A DNA stretch of 6,309 nt, from the NCBI GenBank assembly GCA_021825955.1, contig JAKAEH010000058.1, positions 1 to 6,309 of the forward strand, given 5' to 3'. Numbering within the stretch: the stretch's first letter is position 1; each line of letters begins with the position of its first letter. Shown here one piece after another: positions 1 through 4,539 of this stretch. This DNA is from a bacterium. GTDB taxonomy: Bacteria > Patescibacteria > Microgenomatia > Levybacterales > UBA12049. The notes under the pieces were generated by a model, which worked only from the letters and a program-made list of their open reading frames with translations, had not been told where the DNA came from and made no database searches. The translations under genes and the position numbers were made by a program.

Positions 1-28
1 TGCCGCCGGCTAAAATTAAAATTTTCAT
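1..28 (-). CDS. Sugar nucleotidyltransferase, N-terminal fragment (cut by window edge)
   Basis: Only the first nine codons are visible, reading MKILILAGG before the window ends. This matches the start of NDP-sugar pyrophosphorylases and mannose-1-phosphate guanylyltransferases, where a short beta strand leads into the glycine-rich nucleotide-binding loop (typically LAGGxGTRLxP). Such enzymes join a sugar-1-phosphate to an NTP to give NDP-sugar and pyrophosphate in the cytosol, for surface glycan synthesis. The ATG at 26-28 is chosen because the motif begins at it and a TATAAT lies just upstream. The gene starts 37 bases after the stop of the metallopeptidase gene on the same strand, so it could be the last visible member of the same operon or have its own promoter. 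Nine residues are little evidence: the family is likely, the substrate unknown. A Rossmann-like protein with a similar beta strand is the main alternative. Confidence 0.5.
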
Positions 29-35
29 TTAGAGA

Positions 36-41
36 ATTATA
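36..41 (-). promoter_or_regulatory. Putative -10 box before the nucleotidyltransferase
   Basis: On the minus strand the sequence reads TATAAT, a perfect -10 hexamer, ending seven bases before the ATG at 28. Transcription would start at about 29-30, giving a leaderless or nearly leaderless mRNA. No convincing -35 box lies 16-18 bases upstream. There is no Shine-Dalgarno sequence before the ATG, which fits leaderless initiation. AT-rich DNA gives TATAAT by chance, so the position is the main support. Confidence 0.4.
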
Positions 42-65
42 ATACAAATGGAAAAAATATTTTAG

Positions 66-1934
66 TTAAGGGTTTGGGGTGCATTTTAAAGGGCAAATTT
101 GAATTGAACTTTTTCCGGTAACGCAAGTTGGATCAAAAACACATGTATAAGTTGCCGAAGGATTCAAAGAAGCAGGTGTTGGAGTTGCCTCTGTTGCCTG
201 GATTGTCGGAAAAGGTTGTGAGCTTGGAGTAGGCGTCGGAGTTGGATTTTCCGAAGGTATTTGGGTAGGAACAGGAGTAGGTGTATTTATTGCTGATGAG
301 GGTATCGGAAAGTTTATTGTAAATCCTAGCGTATTTTGAGTAATAGTAAAACTTTTAGAACCAAAGTTTAAATTGTAATAAGAATTATTTGCGGAAATTG
401 AATAGTTTCCAACGGGTAAATTTGTAAATAAGTAACTCCCGGATGAATTTGTAATAGAAGTATTCGAGTATGGGCCGCTAAGATTTACGCTTAAGTTTGG
501 GAAAGGACTTTCCCCCGGATCCTGTTGACCGTTATTGTTTGAATCTATAAAAGCAGTCCCGGAAACATTATGGACAATCGGAGTAGGAGTTGGCGTGGGA
601 GTAGGAACGGGAGATGCGGTAGGAGAAGGTGTCGGAGTAATGGTTGATTGAGGTATACCCGAGCAGGGTTTGTAGTACGGAAGAATATTATTTGCTATCC
701 AACTCTTTTCGACAGAGTCAAATTCATTTGGAGCACATCCTATTGCGCTCATTATAGTATCGTTTGTTCCTCCGCTTATTAAGCTTTTTGTAAAAGACTT
801 GCAAGTTAAAGGAAAAGGTCCGTATTGACTCGAGTTAGCACATCCTTTATATACCCCTGTTGAACCCACCGAAGGCCAGAAGCCTTCTCCGGAAGGATTA
901 GTCGAACAATTGCTTTGCGGGTAACCCGAAGGTATTACGGAATAACTCGCGTCGCTTGAAACATATCTGTCCCAGAGATATCCTATTGAATGACCTTCCA
1001 GTTCGTGTGAAGCTGCCGCAAAAGGTTTTCCTCCCGTAGGGCCCGGATACACAAAGTTGGTATAGATAATAACGTCTCCGCCCACTCCGTTTACAAGACC
1101 GGCAAGTCCTCCGTCAACGCTTAGAGCGTTTGGGTTATCTACCAAAACTATAAACTTTTGGGCCGAAGGATAATTTCTTAAACCCGAATTTTTAATTGCT
1201 GAAAGATTATTCTCTATGCATGCTTTTATTCCCGAAACGGAGCAGCCGAAGTTCTGAGCCGCGTCGACTTCTTTAAAATCAAAAATGCCCGGATTCACGT
1301 TGTAAGGAGGAGTTGTATTGTATAAATTTTCAAGGTAAGAAACGTCTGTTTTAAACTGACTTATATTTGTGTAATTGTCGTTTATAAAAACAGTTGTCAC
1401 AGGACCGCATGAAATGCTTTTGGTTGCCGCTTCTGCGCTTTGGATAAAATTATATGACGTAAGACTTGGCAGATTAACTTCCAGAACATTTTTATTATTC
1501 TTAGAAATTAATATTTTAGAAGCGTTGTTTTGAAAAGGTACAAAAATAACAGATTTTGCACTTCCCGTTAAAGAAGAACTTGCGGTGGCATTCGGAAAGA
1601 AATCGTAAAGTATTTGTTCGGTAATATTTATTTTTGCGCTGTAAATTACCTTCCCGCTTTTATCGAATACTTCCAATTTATACGGTGAATACAAAGAATT
1701 TCTTTGGTCGGGAATGTATTGCCCGTTTATTAAATTAAGCTTATCAAGAATTAGTTTTTGCGAAACTTGGTTATAAGTTAATTCCAATTGCCAGGTTTTA
1801 TCCGCTGTTTCTTTTGTCTTAAAACTGTTTACAAAATAAATCCCGGATAAAAGGACAATCATAAGAATTACCAAAGCGGAAATGATGTAGTTTTTTTTAT
1901 TTTTTAAAAATGCCTTGAACTTTTGGAAGTTCAT
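66..1934 (-). CDS. Membrane-anchored extracellular M64-like metallopeptidase with SdrD B-like domain
   Basis: The protein has 622 residues. A basic N-terminus and one hydrophobic helix (about 16-36) form a signal anchor, so the rest probably lies outside the cell. Residues 45-155 look beta-rich. Residues 176-425 resemble peptidase family M64: a strand (TTVFINDNYT, 180-189), a Gly-Cys...Cys pair (C231, C239), then HELEGHSIGYLWDRY (310-324), and an IMS turn (394-396) followed by EFDSVEKSWI. The expected M64 pattern as I recall it is HExGHSxGxLxDEY, so one residue is inserted between the HE and GH pairs and zinc binding may be altered. Eight cysteines in this region suggest disulfides. A Pro-Thr stalk (428-453), an SdrD-like B domain (454-543), a second stalk (549-591) and a four-cysteine tail follow. 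There is no LPxTG motif or C-terminal membrane helix. The ATG overlaps the clp stop (ATGA) and lacks a Shine-Dalgarno sequence, so translational coupling is likely. Substrate unknown. Confidence 0.68.
   Translation of the reverse strand: MNFQKFKAFLKNKKNYIISALVILMIVLLSGIYFVNSFKTKETADKTWQLELTYNQVSQKLILDKLNLINGQYIPDQRNSLYSPYKLEVFDKSGKVIYSAKINITEQILYDFFPNATASSSLTGSAKSVIFVPFQNNASKILISKNNKNVLEVNLPSLTSYNFIQSAEAATKSISCGPVTTVFINDNYTNISQFKTDVSYLENLYNTTPPYNVNPGIFDFKEVDAAQNFGCSVSGIKACIENNLSAIKNSGLRNYPSAQKFIVLVDNPNALSVDGGLAGLVNGVGGDVIIYTNFVYPGPTGGKPFAAASHELEGHSIGYLWDRYVSSDASYSVIPSGYPQSNCSTNPSGEGFWPSVGSTGVYKGCANSSQYGPFPLTCKSFTKSLISGGTNDTIMSAIGCAPNEFDSVEKSWIANNILPYYKPCSGIPQSTITPTPSPTASPVPTPTPTPTPIVHNVSGTAFIDSNNNGQQDPGESPFPNLSVNLSGPYSNTSITNSSGSYLFTNLPVGNYSISANNSYYNLNFGSKSFTITQNTLGFTINFPIPSSAINTPTPVPTQIPSENPTPTPTPSSQPFPTIQATEATPTPASLNPSATYTCVFDPTCVTGKSSIQICPLKCTPNP
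162..290 (-). repeat. Pro-Thr/Ser-rich linker 2 (low-complexity DNA)
   Basis: This stretch encodes residues 549-591, rich in Pro, Thr and Ser (for example NPTPTPTPSSQP). It is looser than linker 1 and connects the B domain to the short cysteine-containing C-terminal tail. Confidence 0.7.
306..575 (-). other. SdrD B-like (Cna-B-type) domain in the metallopeptidase
   Basis: Residues 454-543 read SGTAFIDSNNNGQQDPGE near the start, which is the acidic, Asn-rich probable calcium-binding loop typical of SdrD B repeats (D464, N466, N468, D472, E475). GSYLFTNLPVGNYSI follows, the usual second half of the fold. Such domains act as rigid spacers or stalks in surface proteins. There is a single copy, flanked on both sides by Pro-Thr linkers. 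Confidence 0.75.
576..653 (-). repeat. Pro-Thr-rich linker 1 (low-complexity DNA)
   Basis: This stretch encodes residues 428-453, with runs of PTPTP. On the plus strand it appears as imperfect GTAGGAG/GTCGGAG-type repeats. It joins the catalytic region to the B domain and probably forms an extended stalk. Confidence 0.75.
969..1007 (-). other. Zinc-motif region HELEGHSIGYLWD of the metallopeptidase
   Basis: These codons encode residues 310-322. H310 and E311 begin a zincin-like motif, but the second histidine is H315, five positions after the first instead of four. From GH onward the spacing to the Asp (D322) fits the M64 pattern GHSxGxLxD. The irregularity is therefore a single extra codon (L312 or E313) in the metal-binding helix. 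Confidence 0.7.
1931..1934 (-). other. ATGA stop/start overlap, clp to metallopeptidase
   Basis: The clp stop (TGA) and the metallopeptidase start (ATG) share bases as ATGA. The bases before the ATG (AACTTCTCT) contain no Shine-Dalgarno-like purine run. Termination-reinitiation by the same ribosomes is therefore the likely way the downstream gene is translated, tying its level to that of the unfoldase. Confidence 0.8.
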
Positions 1935-4516
1935 AGAGAAGTTCCCGGATTTTGATTGTCTGGCTGCATTTGTGTACCGTCGGCGCCAACAGTAGAAGGA
2001 TTCGGGATATTATCTTGAACCGGATTTTGTCCGATAAAAGGAGAGCTGCCGTTTGGCAATGTATTATTTATTCCGTTTTGGGGAATTTCCTGGGGAGCAA
2101 CCTGCACTGATTTGGTAAAAGTAAATTCGTCTTTTGTATTATCGTAATCAACTAGGATTTTATCCCCTTTTGTAAAAGTTTTATTTATTATTAAAACCGC
2201 TATCGGATTTTCAATTCCTGTTTGTATAAGACGCCTTAATGGTCTTGCGCCAAACTGGGGGTCGTATCCTTCTTTTGAAAGCTGTGCCAAACCCGTATCC
2301 GTAATATCCAAGTCTATACCTTGCATAAGAAGAAGCTTTCTTGTTGATTCTATTCCAAGTTTTGCAACCTGAACCATGTCTTTTTGCGCCAACGGCTCAA
2401 AGATTACAACACCGTCAAACCGGTTTAAAAGCTCTGGCCTGAAAAATTTCCTAAGTTCCCCGACAAGAATTTTTGAAAGATCTTCAAATTTCTTTTTTGA
2501 AAGCTCTTCGTCTGAAAGCTTAAGGCTTTGCTCGGAAACGCTTGTATTTGAAAGCTGCTGTTGTATTAAAGCGCTTCCTATATTTGATGTTGCTATTACA
2601 ATCGTATTTTTAAATGAAACCGTATTCCCTTTATTATCCGTAAGTCTCCCGTCTTCAAGAAGCTGCAAAAGTATGTTAAAAACATCCGGATGGGCTTTTT
2701 CCACTTCGTCCAATAAAACTATTGAATAAGGTTTTGTCCTTACGGCTTCGGTTAACTGTCCGCCCTCTTCATAACCTACATATCCGGGAGGAGCGCCTAT
2801 AAGTTTTGCTACTTCGTGTTTTTCCATATATTCGCTCATATCAAGTCTTATCATTGCTTCTTCTTTCCCAAAAAGTATAGTCGCCAGGGTTTTTGCTAGT
2901 TCTGTTTTACCTACTCCTGTCGGACCTAAGAAAATAAAAGATGCAATGGGTCTGTTGGCATTTGAAAGACCTATTCTTCCTCTTCTAACAGCCTCTGCAA
3001 CTGTTTTTACCGCCGCTTCCTGGTCTATGAGTCTTTTATGTATTAAATCCTCCAAATGAAGAAGTTTTTCGCTTTCGTTTTCGGTTAATTTTGTTATCGG
3101 TATTCCGGTCCAGCTGGAAACAATTTTTTGTACGTCTTCTTCCCTTACTTGATTATCGGCCCGTTTTCCGTTTTGAGCCTCCAAACGCACTTCTGCCGCT
3201 CCTTCGTCCAGTAAATCAACTGCTTTATCCGGCAAATATCTTTCTCCTATATATCTTTTTGAAAGCTTTACAGCAGCTTCTATAGCTTCCGGAGTAATAA
3301 TTACTTTGTGGAAATTTTCATATTTTTGCTTTAAAACGTTTAGCATTTCTACTGCTGTTTCTTCACTTGGCTCTTCGACGATAACAGGCTGGAACCTTCT
3401 TTCGAATGCCTTATCTTTTTCAAAATGCTTTCTGTACTCCATTGTAGTTGTAGTACCTATTAATTGGAGTTGCCCTCTTGCCAAAAACGGCTTTATTATA
3501 TTTGAAGCATCCAAGGCCCCTTCCGTATCTCCTGCTCCTATAAGGGTATGAATTTCGTCTATAAAAAGAATTACATTTCCGGCCGCTTGTGTTTCTTTGA
3601 TTACACTTCTTAGTCTTTCTTCAAATTCACCGCGATGAGATGCGCCTGCGACCATCGAAGATAAATCAAGTTGAATAATTTTTTTGGCAGATAAATCTTT
3701 CGGGGCTTTCCCGGTAACAATACTCTGAGCCAAACCTTCGACTATTGCCGTTTTTCCTACACCCGCTTCTCCTATAATTATCGGATTGTTTTTTGTCCTT
3801 CTTAAAAGAATATGCACAATTCTTTCTACTTCTCTGTCTCTTCCTGTTATCGGGTCCAGGCCTCCATTTTTTGCTTCTTCGGTTAGATCAACTCCATACG
3901 CTTCCAAAGCGGATTTTTTTCCGTAAACAAAATTTGAGGACTTCGATAGTTCTGTTTCTATTTTTTCTTTTTCAAGACCTTGGGACTTCAATAGATTTGC
4001 AACCGCAACGTTTTGTTCAAAAAGCGCCACGAGCAAGTCCTCGGGGCTTACAAACTCTACTCCTCTTTGTTTTACCATTGAATAAGCTTTTTCAAAAACC
4101 TGTTTTGTGGTATCGCTTAAAGTGGGATTACCTTCAAAACTGCCCGTTTGTTCTTTTGCGCTTATTTCTTTGGACATTGCTGCTACATCCACGGAAAATT
4201 TTGATAAAAGTGAAAATATTTCCCCGTCGAAAGTAAGTCCTATTAGAACCTGCTCCGGTTCGATAAGACTTTGTTTTATTCTTTTTGTTTCATTTTCCGC
4301 CTGATTTAATACTGCCGAAGCTCTGCTGTCAAGACGGGACAAAACAGATAAATCCTGTCTTGTAACGGGTTTCATTGAAGAACCGACAATATCTGTCTGG
4401 GGTAAAACCGGAGAAGCAGGAGGATTAGACGCTACAGGAGGAACAGGTGTAATTTCCTCAGGCGTTTGTTTTTGCTCCTCAACATATTTTTTTGTTGTAA
4501 ATAAATTTCCAAGCAT
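1931..4516 (-). CDS. Double-AAA+ Clp/Hsp100 unfoldase, ClpB-like but without M-domain or ClpP loop
   Basis: The protein has 861 residues. After a Pro-rich leader (about 18-50) comes a degenerate double Clp N-domain (about 55-192). The first AAA+ module has Walker A GEAGVGKT (249-256), Walker B with D320 and E321, and arginine fingers R373 and R374. The second has Walker A GPTGVGKT (531-538), Walker B D603 and E604, pore motif GYVG (578-581), sensor-1 N645, arginine finger R699 and sensor-2 R758 in GARPLRR. All catalytic residues are present, so it should be an active ATP-driven unfoldase in the cytosol. The second module (TSNIGSALIQ) is closest to ClpB. Only about 12 residues separate VRL (445) from VREEDV, so the middle domain is missing, and no IGF/IGL-type ClpP loop is seen after N645. 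A disordered Pro/Asn/Gln tail covers about 803-861. The gene lies 20 bases after a VirB6-like gene and overlaps the metallopeptidase start. The start is set by the upstream stop and promoter; no Shine-Dalgarno sequence is seen. Confidence 0.9.
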   Translation of the reverse strand: MLGNLFTTKKYVEEQKQTPEEITPVPPVASNPPASPVLPQTDIVGSSMKPVTRQDLSVLSRLDSRASAVLNQAENETKRIKQSLIEPEQVLIGLTFDGEIFSLLSKFSVDVAAMSKEISAKEQTGSFEGNPTLSDTTKQVFEKAYSMVKQRGVEFVSPEDLLVALFEQNVAVANLLKSQGLEKEKIETELSKSSNFVYGKKSALEAYGVDLTEEAKNGGLDPITGRDREVERIVHILLRRTKNNPIIIGEAGVGKTAIVEGLAQSIVTGKAPKDLSAKKIIQLDLSSMVAGASHRGEFEERLRSVIKETQAAGNVILFIDEIHTLIGAGDTEGALDASNIIKPFLARGQLQLIGTTTTMEYRKHFEKDKAFERRFQPVIVEEPSEETAVEMLNVLKQKYENFHKVIITPEAIEAAVKLSKRYIGERYLPDKAVDLLDEGAAEVRLEAQNGKRADNQVREEDVQKIVSSWTGIPITKLTENESEKLLHLEDLIHKRLIDQEAAVKTVAEAVRRGRIGLSNANRPIASFIFLGPTGVGKTELAKTLATILFGKEEAMIRLDMSEYMEKHEVAKLIGAPPGYVGYEEGGQLTEAVRTKPYSIVLLDEVEKAHPDVFNILLQLLEDGRLTDNKGNTVSFKNTIVIATSNIGSALIQQQLSNTSVSEQSLKLSDEELSKKKFEDLSKILVGELRKFFRPELLNRFDGVVIFEPLAQKDMVQVAKLGIESTRKLLLMQGIDLDITDTGLAQLSKEGYDPQFGARPLRRLIQTGIENPIAVLIINKTFTKGDKILVDYDNTKDEFTFTKSVQVAPQEIPQNGINNTLPNGSSPFIGQNPVQDNIPNPSTVGADGTQMQPDNQNPGTSL

Positions 4517-4530
4517 AGGCAGTTTAAATA

Positions 4531-4539
4531 ATTATATCA
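4531..4539 (-). promoter_or_regulatory. Extended -10 promoter overlapping the VirB6-like stop codon
   Basis: The minus strand reads TGATATAAT, a perfect extended -10 element (TGnTATAAT), and its TGA is the stop codon of the upstream gene. Transcription would start at about 4524, leaving some eight bases before the clp ATG. No good -35 hexamer lies at the usual distance, which extended -10 promoters tolerate. No Shine-Dalgarno sequence occurs in the 20-base gap. It could let clp and the metallopeptidase be expressed apart from the upstream locus. Confidence 0.45.

Noticed and set aside
38..43. TATAAT on the plus strand
   Set aside because: The surrounding ATTATAAT is a palindrome, so the hexamer is present on both strands. 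Only the minus strand has a gene start just downstream.
29..65. Intrinsic terminator after the metallopeptidase gene
   Set aside because: The minus strand has a T run (TATTTTTT), but no GC-rich stem precedes it. The only hairpin is a weak AAAATATTTT palindrome.
69..161. Sortase or membrane anchor at the C-terminus of the metallopeptidase
   Set aside because: There is no LPxTG-like motif, hydrophobic segment or basic tail; anchoring must come from the N-terminal helix.
2441..2581. A ClpP-docking tripeptide in the unfoldase
   Set aside because: IGS at 646-648 is part of the sensor-1 strand (TSNIGS), equivalent to NLGS in ClpB, and VGE at 685-687 lies in the helix before the arginine finger. 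Neither is in the loop position.
2376..4304. Several open frames on the plus strand opposite clp (for example 2376-2729 and 3793-4236)
   Set aside because: They lie entirely within a strongly supported Clp gene on the other strand, are Phe/Leu/Ser-rich as expected of antisense translation, and resemble no family.
4531..4539. TGA read as an amino acid (recoded genetic code as in some CPR lineages)
   Set aside because: Two genes end in TGA exactly where the next gene's start or promoter lies, and all visible protein motifs are continuous under the standard bacterial code.
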